This document shows, piece by piece, positions 27,939 to 35,991 of a stretch of 64,000 nucleotides of DNA (the first letter of the stretch is position 1; the number at the start of each line of letters is the position of its first letter). Under the pieces are notes generated by a model. It did no database searches. It saw nothing but the letters and a program-made list of their open reading frames with translations, and was not told where the DNA came from. The position numbers and the translations under genes are program-made. The stretch comes from Azotosporobacter soli (GTDB lineage Bacteria; Bacillota; Negativicutes; SG130), in NCBI RefSeq assembly GCF_030542965.1, contig NZ_JAUAOA010000003.1, forward strand, positions 248,001-312,000. The letters are read 5' to 3'.

Positions 27939-27967
27939 ATATTATCTTTTTTATACAAACTAGTCAA
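27939..27967 (-). promoter_or_regulatory. Sigma-70 promoter of the 55-codon gene
   Basis: TTGACT, 17-nt spacer, TAATAT on the minus strand. The -35 is near consensus and the -10 is weaker. The stretch 27968-28075 to the next gene is AT-rich with nothing further seen. Confidence 0.55.
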
Positions 27968-28075
27968 ATCTCACCGACTGGCGCTAACTGGTAAATTTCT
28001 CACATATTAACGCTCAATATCTTTCCCGCTCTTATTTTCGAAATATTTCAATTTATTTTTTACTTTTTTTCCCAC

Positions 28076-29239
28076 TCAGCAACCACGCAATCGTTGCCAG
28101 TTTTTTTGCCGTTCTTTCTGCAAACAATCACGCTCTAGTTCCAAAACAACATCCTGAACATAACTCATGCGGCGCATCCCGACGAGAGCCGTGCTGATGC
28201 CCGCCGTAGAACGCAACACCCTTACTGCCAATTGGCTAAGATTGTCCGTACCCAACCAGTCTTCCGTCACTTTTTCCACTTTTGCCTTATATCTCTTCGC
28301 CTCTTCGCTTGCTTGCCCCTTATAGGCCTGTTCGGATAAACGAACGAGCTTGCCTTCTTTGATCGCATTGAGCGTGCGATTGGTCAATACGCCGAGCCCC
28401 TGTTCGCGGGCGTAATCAAGAACGGAAAGGCCGCACGGCTGATTTTTTTGCAATACGCCGCCGGGTTCCATCAAGTTCAAGGGAAACTGCACCACGCGAA
28501 AATGGTGTTGCGGCGAAATATCCTGCGCCAATTCCCATAGTTCCTGCAAACAGGTGAATTCATAATGGCTCTGCGGCCTGACGAAGGTGTTGGAACTGAC
28601 GCCGTACGAGCTGATCCGGCCTGCGGCGACTTCTGCTTCGAGATGCGTGAAAGCCTGACGAAAACGCTGCAGATATTCGCCGCGCGCCTCCCGTCGTCCT
28701 ACCCGGTGCTGCTTCGCCCAGGTCAGATAATATTCCGGATTGTGCAGCAAGTAGCAATCGAGACACGATAAATTTAAGCGCTTCAGGCTCCGTTCAAGCT
28801 GATCCGCCAAAAAATCGGGATGGATGCAATGTTCCAAACCTTCGCCATAAATGACCAAATCGGAAAATTCTTTGCCCGCGCTCTTTCGTTCCTGACTCAG
28901 CAGATAATTCTGCCCTTGCAGATATCCCGCTTTGGAGATGACAACCACCTGATCGCGTGCGATTTTCCCCTGACCGATCAGTTCGTTTAGCACAAGCCCG
29001 ACCAATTCTTCCGATTGTCCATCGGTGTAATTTGCACTGGTATCGATCATGTTCACCCCGGACAATAAGGCTTGCGCCAACGCCTCGCGCTGCTCTTCGC
29101 TGCCAGCGGCGACACGGTAACAGCCGAACCCAACAGGACTGACCGCCAAATCCAGCCCGCCCAAGCTGTGATAAGCAATGGCAGGATGATCTTGCGCATA
29201 TTTTTTTGTTCCCTCGGGTGTGGCTGAGCCTATTATCAT
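28076..29239 (-). CDS. Aldo/keto reductase family protein
   Basis: 387-residue protein with a (beta/alpha)8 NADPH-dependent oxidoreductase fold. AKR signatures: SPVGFGCYRV, the catalytic-Tyr region MIDTSANYTDGQSEELVG (D, Y), LDCYLLHNPEYYLTWAKQ, SSYGVSSNTF, and a C-terminal region ISTALVGMRRMSYVQDV. It is longer than the usual 280-330 residues because of insertions in the middle, so it may belong to a less studied branch. The substrate is unknown. Start ATG 29239 with GGAGGTC upstream. A 16-bp palindrome lies 115 nt upstream. Confidence 0.85.
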   Translation of the reverse strand: MIIGSATPEGTKKYAQDHPAIAYHSLGGLDLAVSPVGFGCYRVAAGSEEQREALAQALLSGVNMIDTSANYTDGQSEELVGLVLNELIGQGKIARDQVVVISKAGYLQGQNYLLSQERKSAGKEFSDLVIYGEGLEHCIHPDFLADQLERSLKRLNLSCLDCYLLHNPEYYLTWAKQHRVGRREARGEYLQRFRQAFTHLEAEVAAGRISSYGVSSNTFVRPQSHYEFTCLQELWELAQDISPQHHFRVVQFPLNLMEPGGVLQKNQPCGLSVLDYAREQGLGVLTNRTLNAIKEGKLVRLSEQAYKGQASEEAKRYKAKVEKVTEDWLGTDNLSQLAVRVLRSTAGISTALVGMRRMSYVQDVVLELERDCLQKERQKNWQRLRGC

Positions 29240-29353
29240 AATGACCTCCAATATTCCAAACCAAACAACGGAAAAATTCCGGCATCCGGCAGCTATCCAT
29301 TCCTTGAAGAGCCTCTTACCTCTTCATTCACCGCCCTGCCGTCACAATCCTCT

Positions 29354-29369
29354 AATCTGACGTCAGATT
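29354..29369. promoter_or_regulatory. 16-bp perfect palindrome, possible operator
   Basis: AATCTGACGTCAGATT, between the stop of the kinase gene (29381) and the start of the aldo/keto reductase gene (29239). It has no loop and no T tract, which favours a dimeric-protein binding site over a terminator. No clear promoter is seen next to it. Confidence 0.4.
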
Positions 29370-29380
29370 CAGTGAAAAAG

Positions 29381-31222
29381 CTATGGAAGAAGTGGAAATT
29401 GCAAAGTAAAAACAGTCCCCTTACCTGCTTCACTGCTGCAAAGCAGTTCACCGCCGAACGTCTGCTGCGCCAGCTGATAGAGGACATAAAGCCCGAGTCC
29501 CGTATTGCCGCCACTGCGGTTTGTCGTATAAAACGGATCGAAGATATGCGGCAATATTTCCGCTTCGATCCCTTTGCCGTCATCGCTATACGTAAAAATA
29601 AAGCGGTTCTCTGCCTGGCGCGCCGACAACGTTATTTGTCCTGCATCGTCCGGGTTATAGGCGTGGCTGAGTGAATTCAAGATCAGATTGGCCGCAACCT
29701 GCGACAGCGCGCCGGGATAACTGTCAACACACCAGTCTTCCGGACATTCCACAATGATTTTCAGTTGCCTATTCTTTAACGCTCCGCGCAGGCTGGCCAC
29801 TACATCCGCCAAACATTGGCGCACTGGAAAGACGCGCCGGACTTCACTGGCCTGGTCCGCGGAAACCCGTTTAAAGCTTTGCACCATTTCGGCCGCACGC
29901 TGTAAATTTGCCAGCAACAACGCCGCCGCTTCCCGCTGTCCGCTCAAGAACTCCTGCAACTCACCGCGCGTGAGCTTGCTTTGCGCAAATGTTTCTTCCA
30001 GTTCTTTCGCTTGTTGCGCCAAAAACGAAGCCATCGTGACGCTGCTGCCGAGCGGCGTATTGATTTCATGCGCAACGCCTGCCACGATCGTATTAAGAGA
30101 AGCCATCTTTTCCGACTGGACGAGTTGGCTCTGCGTCTGCTGCAGCTGTTCGAGCGCGTTGGCCAGTTTTTCATTGCTTTTTGTCAGTTCACGATTCGCC
30201 GTTGTCAACGCCTGCGTTCTCTTTGTCACCTGTTCTTCAAGGCTATCATTGGCAAGACGTAAATCCTCCGTCTTTTCCGCGACTTGACGGCGCAGCGATC
30301 GATTCCAGACAAAGCCAAACGCAAACACCGTCAATGCCAAACCAGTCGCCAACGCTGCTACGATGCGAAATTCACGGTTTTGCCAAAGGCTCTTCTTTTT
30401 CGTCATCAACCATTTATCATTGATCCGGTTGCGCTCGCTCTGCGGTATCGCAGCCAGCGCCTTATTCACTATGCCGGCCAATTCAGGCCAGTCTTTGCGC
30501 ACCGCCATGCGCCCTTCCCAAAAATACGGCGTTTCCATCGCAATTCTAAGATTACTTAGTTGCAGCTGTTCGATCTGATAATTGGCGGTCGCCGCATCGG
30601 TAATATACGCATCAGCATCGCCAACGGACACAGCACGCAAACAATCGCTTTCCGTTTGGTAATAGCGCCAGGTTAAAAAAGAATAGACCAGACGACTCAG
30701 ATCATAGATCCAGTAATCTTTGACACCGGCTACTGTTTTGCCGCGCAGCCCCTCCACCGACTCCAAGTCCTTCAGCGTGTCGCGCGTCACGACGACCACC
30801 GGATAGCGCAGGTAGACTTCGCTGAACAGCATATACTTCTCACGTTCCGGACTTTGCGCCATGCTACAAATCAAATCCACTTTTCCTTCTTTAGCCGCCG
30901 TTAGAACCTGCGACCAGTTCAGTCCTCGTGTCGTCTCGATTTTGACATGGAGCTGCCGCTCAAGAATCGTCGCATATTCGGCGCTGATGCCTATGAATCT
31001 GCCTTTTTCATCATACGCTTCTAGCGGCAGATATTGTTCATCCAGGCCGAGCCTGATTACTTTATGCGCCTCCAGCCATTGACGTTCATCCTCCGTGAGA
31101 TTCAATTCCGTCGGCTGCCATGCAGTCTCGGGCTGGCAAAAAGACTCGTAGAAAAAGAAGGCGCCTAACATTGCCGTTATCAGCAATGCGCCCAGCACGA
31201 TCCGCCGCCTAATTTCCATCAT
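29381..31222 (-). CDS. Histidine kinase with periplasmic binding domain
   Basis: 613-residue sensor kinase. TM1 (about 7-26) anchors the protein. Residues about 45-270 form an extracytoplasmic type-3 solute-binding domain (EAHKVIRLGLDEQYLPLEAY, GISAEYATILERQL, DLICSMAQSPEREKYMLFSE, GDADAYITDAATANYQIEQL), which normally binds an amino acid or similar ligand. TM2 is about 285-307, then a coiled coil. The kinase core has H-box [15 protein letters not shown] (H385), N-box LILNSLSHAYN, YSDDGKGIEAE, and GGNTGLGLYVL. Start ATG 31222 with AAGGAGG upstream. No response regulator gene is adjacent. It is divergent from the tyrS T-box. Confidence 0.9.
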   Translation of the reverse strand: MMEIRRRIVLGALLITAMLGAFFFYESFCQPETAWQPTELNLTEDERQWLEAHKVIRLGLDEQYLPLEAYDEKGRFIGISAEYATILERQLHVKIETTRGLNWSQVLTAAKEGKVDLICSMAQSPEREKYMLFSEVYLRYPVVVVTRDTLKDLESVEGLRGKTVAGVKDYWIYDLSRLVYSFLTWRYYQTESDCLRAVSVGDADAYITDAATANYQIEQLQLSNLRIAMETPYFWEGRMAVRKDWPELAGIVNKALAAIPQSERNRINDKWLMTKKKSLWQNREFRIVAALATGLALTVFAFGFVWNRSLRRQVAEKTEDLRLANDSLEEQVTKRTQALTTANRELTKSNEKLANALEQLQQTQSQLVQSEKMASLNTIVAGVAHEINTPLGSSVTMASFLAQQAKELEETFAQSKLTRGELQEFLSGQREAAALLLANLQRAAEMVQSFKRVSADQASEVRRVFPVRQCLADVVASLRGALKNRQLKIIVECPEDWCVDSYPGALSQVAANLILNSLSHAYNPDDAGQITLSARQAENRFIFTYSDDGKGIEAEILPHIFDPFYTTNRSGGNTGLGLYVLYQLAQQTFGGELLCSSEAGKGTVFTLQFPLLP

Positions 31223-31325
31223 TTCGCCTCCTTTTTCTGCAAGTCCCATTATATGGCACTTCGCCGTTTTCCTGCGATTCCCTGCTCTTGAAGCGTTGCA
31301 AATCGCCTGTCCTTTTGCACAGCAA

Positions 31326-31354
31326 TTGACAAAGCCTTCTTCGCCTAGTATAGT
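31326..31354 (+). promoter_or_regulatory. Sigma-70 promoter of tyrS
   Basis: TTGACA, 17-nt spacer, TATAGT: perfect -35 and a near-consensus -10, directly upstream of the T-box leader. Confidence 0.85.
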
Positions 31355-31371
31355 TTATCCATAACGCAATA

Positions 31372-31641
31372 TTGCATCGCAATGATCGGGCTAAGTACCT
31401 TCTTTTTTCTTCTTCAGAGAGCCGGTGGCAGCTGTGAACCGGTGAAGCAAAGTTGGGAATTACCCCCGTGAGCAGCAGGCCGAACCCCTTGTGGCAGTAG
31501 GTTGAGCCGGCATGCCGCCGTTATCCGGCAGACGACCGCTGCGGCAGTCGTTCACATGAGAGACTGGAGCGTTGGCTCCGGTAATCAGGGTGGTACCACG
31601 GGTTTTAGACTCGTCCCTAACCAGGGGATGAGTCTTTTTTA
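31372..31641 (+). promoter_or_regulatory. T-box riboswitch (tyrosine) of tyrS
   Basis: Leader RNA that reads the charging state of tRNA-Tyr. Stem I carries the AGTA motif (31394-31397) and the apical AGAGAGCCGGTGG region. The specifier is probably UAC (Tyr) at 31461-31463 in GGGAATTACCCC. The T-box core AGGGTGGTACCACGG lies near 31587-31601, and its TGGT pairs with the ACCA end of uncharged tRNA. The terminator (AGACTCGTCCC / GGGGATGAGTCT then TTTTTT) lies at 31607-31641. When tRNA-Tyr is uncharged the antiterminator forms and tyrS is read. Confidence 0.93.
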
Positions 31642-31689
31642 TGCTTAAAAAACATTGTCGCATTGCAAATAACACTGGGAGGTTTCACC

Positions 31690-32910
31690 ATGTCCGTATT
31701 TGACGTATTGAAAGAACGCGGTTTTATCCAGCAGGTCACCCATGAAGAAGAATTGAAAGAACGCCTTGCCAACGAATCCGTCACCTTTTACATCGGCTTC
31801 GACCCCACGGCGGATAGCCTGCATGTTGGCCATTTTCTCACCTTGATGGCAATGGCTCACATGCAGCAGGGCGGTCACCGTCCGATTTGCCTGCTCGGCG
31901 GCGGCACCGGTTCGGTCGGCGATCCGAGCGGTAAGAGCGATATGCGCCGCATGATGGATCGTACAGAGATTAATCACAATATCGAATGCTTCAAAAAGCA
32001 GATGCAGCGCTTCATCGACTTTTCCGACGACAAGGCTCTGATGATCAATAACGCGGATTGGCTGCTCGAACTGAATTACGTCCAACTTCTGCGCGAAGTC
32101 GGCGTCCATTTCTCGGTCAATCGAATGCTGGCTGCCGAATGCTACAAGCAACGCTGGGAAAAAGGCCTGACCTTTTTTGAACTGAACTATATGATCATGC
32201 AAGCCTACGACTTCTGGGAGCTCTTCAACCAGCAAGGCTGCATCCTGCAAATGGGCGGCGACGACCAGTGGTCTAATATCCTCGCCGGCGCCGACCTGAT
32301 TCGCCGCAAAGAAAGCAAGCCGGCTTTCGGCCTGACGCTGACGCTGCTCACGACCAGCGACGGTCGGAAAATGGGCAAGACCGAAAAAGGCGCCTTATGG
32401 CTGGACGGCGAAAAAACATCGCCGTATGAATTTTATCAGTATTGGCGCAACGTGGCCGATGCCGACGTCGAGAAATGCCTTTCTTTGTTGACGTTCCTGC
32501 CGATGGATGAGGTGCGCCGCCTTGGCGCGCTGGAAGGGCAGGCCATCAACGAAGCCAAGAAGGTTCTCGCCTTTGAAGTAACCAAACTGATTCATGGCCA
32601 GGAAGCAGCGGAAAACAGCCGACAGGCGGCGGAAGCCTTGTTCAGCGGCAGCGGTTCACTCGATAATACGCCGACCGTAAATGTAACGAGCGCCCAGCTT
32701 GGCGGCAAACTGCTCGATATCTTATTTGACGCCGGCATCTTCGCTTCCAAAAGCGAAGGCCGCCGTTTGATCGCACAAGGCGGTCTGCACCTTGAACAGG
32801 AAAAGGTCAGCGACCCCGACCGACTGCTTAGCCAGGACGATTTCACCGACAATGCCGCGCTGCTGCGCAAAGGCAAAAAAAATTACTATCGCCTCGTCTT
32901 GAACCAATAA
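31690..32910 (+). CDS. tyrS: Tyrosyl-tRNA synthetase
   Basis: 406-residue class I synthetase charging tRNA-Tyr. HIGH-type motif HVGH (45-48) in [13 protein letters not shown], tyrosine-pocket segments [13 protein letters not shown] and [17 protein letters not shown], and KMSKS-type loop KMGKT (227-231). The C-terminal S4 RNA-binding domain spans about 340-406 ([19 protein letters not shown]). Start ATG 31690 with GGGAGG upstream. Expression is governed by the T-box in front. Confidence 0.95.
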   Translation: MSVFDVLKERGFIQQVTHEEELKERLANESVTFYIGFDPTADSLHVGHFLTLMAMAHMQQGGHRPICLLGGGTGSVGDPSGKSDMRRMMDRTEINHNIECFKKQMQRFIDFSDDKALMINNADWLLELNYVQLLREVGVHFSVNRMLAAECYKQRWEKGLTFFELNYMIMQAYDFWELFNQQGCILQMGGDDQWSNILAGADLIRRKESKPAFGLTLTLLTTSDGRKMGKTEKGALWLDGEKTSPYEFYQYWRNVADADVEKCLSLLTFLPMDEVRRLGALEGQAINEAKKVLAFEVTKLIHGQEAAENSRQAAEALFSGSGSLDNTPTVNVTSAQLGGKLLDILFDAGIFASKSEGRRLIAQGGLHLEQEKVSDPDRLLSQDDFTDNAALLRKGKKNYYRLVLNQ

Positions 32911-32933
32911 GTAAAAAAGATATTCTTTTCTCT

Positions 32934-32968
32934 AACCGGATCGCGCTTTCGCGGTCCGGTTCTTTCAA
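32934..32968 (+). terminator. Hairpin after tyrS
   Basis: The arms AACCGGA and TCCGGTT with GC-rich inner pairs (TCGCGCTTTCGCGG), followed by CTTTC. A weaker companion of the next hairpin. Confidence 0.55.
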
Positions 32969-32971
32969 GCG

Positions 32972-33018
32972 AAAGGGAGTCTTCGCAAAGCCAATTTGGC
33001 TGACGAAGACTCCCTTTT
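32972..33018. terminator. Bidirectional terminator between tyrS and permease
   Basis: The 14-bp arms AAAGGGAGTCTTCG and CGAAGACTCCCTTT with inner GCCAA/TTGGC. TTTGCTTTT follows on the plus strand. Convergent stop codons lie at 32910 and 33026. Confidence 0.85.
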
Positions 33019-33025
33019 GCTTTTC

Positions 33026-34375
33026 TTACGCCGACTTTTTTGCGCCGCAGGCGCCTTTCTTTTGGCGCAGCATCAGCCAGTAGACCGGTACGCCGAGAAG
33101 CGTCAGCGACAATGCATAGAGCGTGTCCTGCGGATTATTCAGCAGCGTACTGCCGATGATATAGAGACCGCCGAGGATCGCAACCGCCGGAACAACCGGA
33201 TAGAGAGGAACCTTATACGGCCGTTCGGCCGCAGGCTGGCGTTTTCTCAACAGGAAGACCGCGACAAACGCAAGCAGATAAAAAATCTGGATCATGAACA
33301 TTGCGATGTCGGTCAGGCGATCGGGATCGCCCAGCGTCATCAACAGCACCGCCATGCAGACCTGAAACAAGGTCGCTCCGACCGGTGTGCCATATTCCTT
33401 ATGCACCTTCGCTAAAAAACGCGAACCCGGCAGCTGCCCTGCCACCGCCATTGCATACGGCACACGCGCATTTGTCATGATATAACCGTTCAACGCACCG
33501 AAAATCGAAACCAAAATGCCGATGCTAATCAGCTTGCCGCCGATATCACCGAAAAGAATTCCGGCGGCAGCGCCGCTGGCGAGCGGTCCGAGCGCCGCAA
33601 TTTCTGCGGCCGGCAGCACATGCAGCACCGCAACGTTCACCGAAAGATACGCCACGATGACAATGCCGAGGCCCAAGATGATCGCGCGCGGCAATAACTT
33701 CGCCGGATTCTTCATCTCACCGGCGACAAATCCGGCCGCGATCCAACCGTCATACGCCCATAGCGTCGCCAATATCGCCGCGCCCATGCCGGCCGATTCG
33801 CTCACGCCGCTGCTCATGTTAAGAATTTGTCCATTGCCCTGCCACAGTCCGAAGACGGCAATGCAGGCAATCGGAATCAATTTTGCAATTGTCGCAACCG
33901 ACTGGATCATCCCGCCGCAGCGCGCGCCGAGGCAGTTTATACCGGAAATGAACGCCACCGCCAAGATAGCCAGCGGCATCTTATAACTGGTCGGAATATT
34001 TAAAAAGGGAATCAGCAAGGCTGAGAAATAAAGCCCCAATGCGCCGATTGTCGCCGGTCCATAAATCAACGTCTGTACCCAGCCGAACAGATAAGCCCAG
34101 AATTTCCCGTACACCTCGTCCAAATAAGCATACATGCCGCCGGTGCGCGGAATCTGCGCACCAAGTTCGGCGATCGTCAGTCCGGCCGTGACCGTGATGA
34201 TGCCGCCGATCACCCAGGCTGCCAGTCCCAACGTCGAATCCCCGGCCGCCAGCAGCACCTTGCCCGGTTTCATGAAAATTCCGGAACCGATCACCATCCC
34301 CACGACCAACGCCATTGCGGGAATCAGGCCCAGTTCCCTTTTTAACAGTTTGTCCGCTTGCGATTCTTTTTCCAT
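33026..34375 (-). CDS. APC superfamily amino-acid permease
   Basis: 449-residue membrane transporter with about 12 helices, of the amino acid-polyamine-organocation superfamily (LAT/SteT-like branch). Signatures: GLIPAMALVVGMVIGSGIFM (helix 1), IAELGAQIPRTGGMYAYLDE (helix 2 and loop), WAYDGWIAAGFVAGEMKNPA (helix 6/loop), GALNGYIMTNARVPYAMA. The C-terminus is basic (RQKKGACGAKKSA). Because a tandem glycine riboswitch precedes it, glycine or a related small amino acid (alanine, serine) is the likely cargo. Start ATG 34375 with AAGGAGTG upstream. Import versus exchange cannot be decided. Confidence 0.88.
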   Translation of the reverse strand: MEKESQADKLLKRELGLIPAMALVVGMVIGSGIFMKPGKVLLAAGDSTLGLAAWVIGGIITVTAGLTIAELGAQIPRTGGMYAYLDEVYGKFWAYLFGWVQTLIYGPATIGALGLYFSALLIPFLNIPTSYKMPLAILAVAFISGINCLGARCGGMIQSVATIAKLIPIACIAVFGLWQGNGQILNMSSGVSESAGMGAAILATLWAYDGWIAAGFVAGEMKNPAKLLPRAIILGLGIVIVAYLSVNVAVLHVLPAAEIAALGPLASGAAAGILFGDIGGKLISIGILVSIFGALNGYIMTNARVPYAMAVAGQLPGSRFLAKVHKEYGTPVGATLFQVCMAVLLMTLGDPDRLTDIAMFMIQIFYLLAFVAVFLLRKRQPAAERPYKVPLYPVVPAVAILGGLYIIGSTLLNNPQDTLYALSLTLLGVPVYWLMLRQKKGACGAKKSA

Positions 34376-34443
34376 TTTGCTTCACTCCTTCATCTGCCCC
34401 TCCAGCTGGGGCTGTTCTTACAACTTTTGTCTCTGCAGAGTAA

Positions 34444-34481
34444 TGAAACAAAAGGAGTCAAATCATTGCTGATTTGACTCC
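34444..34481 (-). terminator. Expression-platform terminator of glycine riboswitch
   Basis: The 12-bp perfect arms GGAGTCAAATCA and TGATTTGACTCC, 4-nt loop, then TTTTGTTTC on the minus strand. It lies between the aptamers and the permease start, so it is likely the switched element. Confidence 0.85.
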
Positions 34482-34597
34482 GGAGGACACTTCGAAAAGG
34501 GTATTTCAATCCGGCATGTACGCCATGCTTTGCGAAAACACAGACCCTGCGTTGCCGCAGCGTCTTTTCCCGTTTCTCGACACCAATTTCTGGTGCT
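34482..34597 (-). promoter_or_regulatory. Riboswitch linker with three hairpins
   Basis: 116-nt linker between the second aptamer and the terminator. It contains CACCA/TGGTG, a CTGCG-GCAA-CGCAG stem with a GNRA loop (34547-34560), and CATG-GCGTA-CATG hairpins. No convincing coding frame. An alternative pairing that disrupts the terminator was not established. Confidence 0.5.
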
Positions 34598-34782
34598 TCT
34601 TGTGCTCTGTCCTTTTGCCTGAGAGATTGAGCAGCATTTCTGCCGCCTTGCCCCTTCGGCGCCCTTGTTCAGGGTCTCTCCAGAGTCCCGTCCGTTTACG
34701 GTTCCACCTGCAAGGCAGGTACCTGAGAGTGTTACTCCTTCGGTGAGCCAACGGCCTACGCCATGGCTGCTCTTCCGCAAAC
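34598..34782 (-). promoter_or_regulatory. Tandem glycine riboswitch
   Basis: Two glycine aptamers in series on the minus strand. Aptamer 1: GGAAGAGC start, CCGAAGGAGTAA, CTCTCAGGTACC, ending GGGACTCTGGAGAGACC. Aptamer 2: GCGCCGAAGGGGCAAGGCGG, CTCTCAGGCAAAAGGACAGA. These are the hallmark conserved segments of the family. Glycine binding normally stabilises the read-through state. It controls the amino-acid permease downstream. Confidence 0.93.
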
Positions 34783-34832
34783 ATCATCCGGCCATATGTA
34801 GTTGTGTACTGGACACTAACCGATAATGATCG

Positions 34833-34861
34833 ATTATACAACAGCGTCGGAAAAAGCGCAA
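34833..34861 (-). promoter_or_regulatory. Sigma-70 promoter of riboswitch/permease unit
   Basis: TTGCGC, 17-nt spacer, TATAAT on the minus strand, about 50 nt upstream of the first aptamer. Confidence 0.75.
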
Positions 34862-34982
34862 CCGTTTTTCCATTTTTAAGCCTTATTGCCATTGACGAAA
34901 AGCATCGCTTTGCTGTATTCTGATAGCTACAGTATCTTTTTATTCCGATCGGACTACCCAGTCAATTTAGGAGGTGCACGGC

Positions 34983-35354
34983 ATGACCAAACGTTGTCCT
35001 ACTTGTCGGCGTGAAACAAGCGAAACTGGCGAATCCTCTTCCGGCGGCTTTTCCCTTCATGCGACGCTTACCGGACTCAGCATGGAATTTCCGACCGCAC
35101 GTCGCCTTCCCTGGCGCGCTTTTTTCGGCATCTTGCTGCTGATCGGCATTTGGCAGACGATTGCCGCATTCATTTGCACGCACCTCTTACAGATGAGCGC
35201 TGCCGCCACCGACAGCATTCGTCAGCTGATCGCCGGCGCCTTCTTCTTTTTCGGCTGTTGCGGCGCTTACCAGCGCAGCCTCGCTAAACGCACGACAAGC
35301 CTTGACGTTAAAGAAAGCTGTCCCGATTGCGGACGTGCCTTCACGCACAAATAA
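34983..35354 (+). CDS. Small membrane protein with two zinc-ribbon ends
   Basis: 123-residue protein. The N-terminus has CPTC (RCPTCRRE) and the C-terminus CPDC (ESCPDCGRAFTHK), so the two knuckles together could form one four-cysteine zinc site if both ends face the cytoplasm. Between them are two hydrophobic segments (about 46-68 and 77-98), consistent with a helical hairpin. Function unknown. Start ATG 34983 with TTAGGAGGTG upstream. A possible promoter (TTGACG, 18 nt, TATTCT) lies at 34892-34921. Single-gene unit closed by a strong terminator. Confidence 0.72.
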   Translation: MTKRCPTCRRETSETGESSSGGFSLHATLTGLSMEFPTARRLPWRAFFGILLLIGIWQTIAAFICTHLLQMSAAATDSIRQLIAGAFFFFGCCGAYQRSLAKRTTSLDVKESCPDCGRAFTHK

Positions 35355-35365
35355 ACAAGCCTGAT

Positions 35366-35407
35366 GAATAAGAAAAACCGGCATTCATTTGCCGGTTTTT
35401 CTTATTC
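35366..35407. terminator. Bidirectional terminator, 17-bp stem
   Basis: GAATAAGAAAAACCGGC and its exact complement around ATTCATTT. Convergent stops lie at 35354 and 35415. Confidence 0.92.
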
Positions 35408-35414
35408 ATTCGCA

Positions 35415-35969
35415 CTACTTTCCGCTGTCCACCAAACGCTGAAAGTAGTGGAGAAACTCCGCCTTCACTTCGCTCATCTTTCTCTCCCTGACATCCGGTT
35501 CGGACTGAAGCGGCGTAACGTATCCATTCAAGCCCTGCTGATGCAGCTTGTCAAATTCATAATACAGCAGCGTATTGTCAATCGCGTCAACATGGGCCAA
35601 TTCCTCTTCCGTCAAATCGCCCAAATCAAAACGTTCATAGATCAACTGCTGCAGTCGCCCTTCGATATCGCGATATTCCGGCAGATAAATTTTGACCGGC
35701 CGGGTAACGTCGGACAAATATGCTTCACTGCCGTCGTGCAGCAGACAGGCCCGCTGCACGCGCTTCGGCAGTTGGCGCGCTTCGGCTTCCTTCCGGCAGT
35801 TCAGCGAATGCTGCGCAACGCTGTAAAAAGTGTCAAAATGTCCGTTCGCACGGCAGATATGCGACAGCGCATGCGCGATGTCCGCAATCAGAATTTCCTC
35901 CCGCCGCGGCGCGAACGGATAAAAAAGAACATTGCTGTGCGTCAGGATCGGATTTTCTCGTTTCTCCAT
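35415..35969 (-). CDS. HD-domain nucleotidase-like phosphohydrolase
   Basis: 184-residue metal-dependent hydrolase similar to the YfbR/5'-deoxynucleotidase-like HD proteins. HD-type residues: SVAQHSLNC (first His), CLLHDGSEAYLSDVTRP (HD pair), and HVDAIDNTLLYYEF (last Asp). It probably cleaves a phosphate from a (deoxy)nucleotide in the cytoplasm. The gene follows topB in the same direction with a 22-nt gap, so the two are likely cotranscribed. Start ATG 35969. Confidence 0.82.
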   Translation of the reverse strand: MEKRENPILTHSNVLFYPFAPRREEILIADIAHALSHICRANGHFDTFYSVAQHSLNCRKEAEARQLPKRVQRACLLHDGSEAYLSDVTRPVKIYLPEYRDIEGRLQQLIYERFDLGDLTEEELAHVDAIDNTLLYYEFDKLHQQGLNGYVTPLQSEPDVRERKMSEVKAEFLHYFQRLVDSGK

Positions 35970-35991
35970 GCTAACCTGCTTTCTGCCCGCT

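Noticed and set aside
27962-27987. Second copy of CCGACTGGCG(T/C)TAACT, as in the 8023-8063 stem
   Set aside because: Shared 17-mer with one mismatch but without the inverted partner; could be coincidence or a decayed fragment, too short to call a repeat family.
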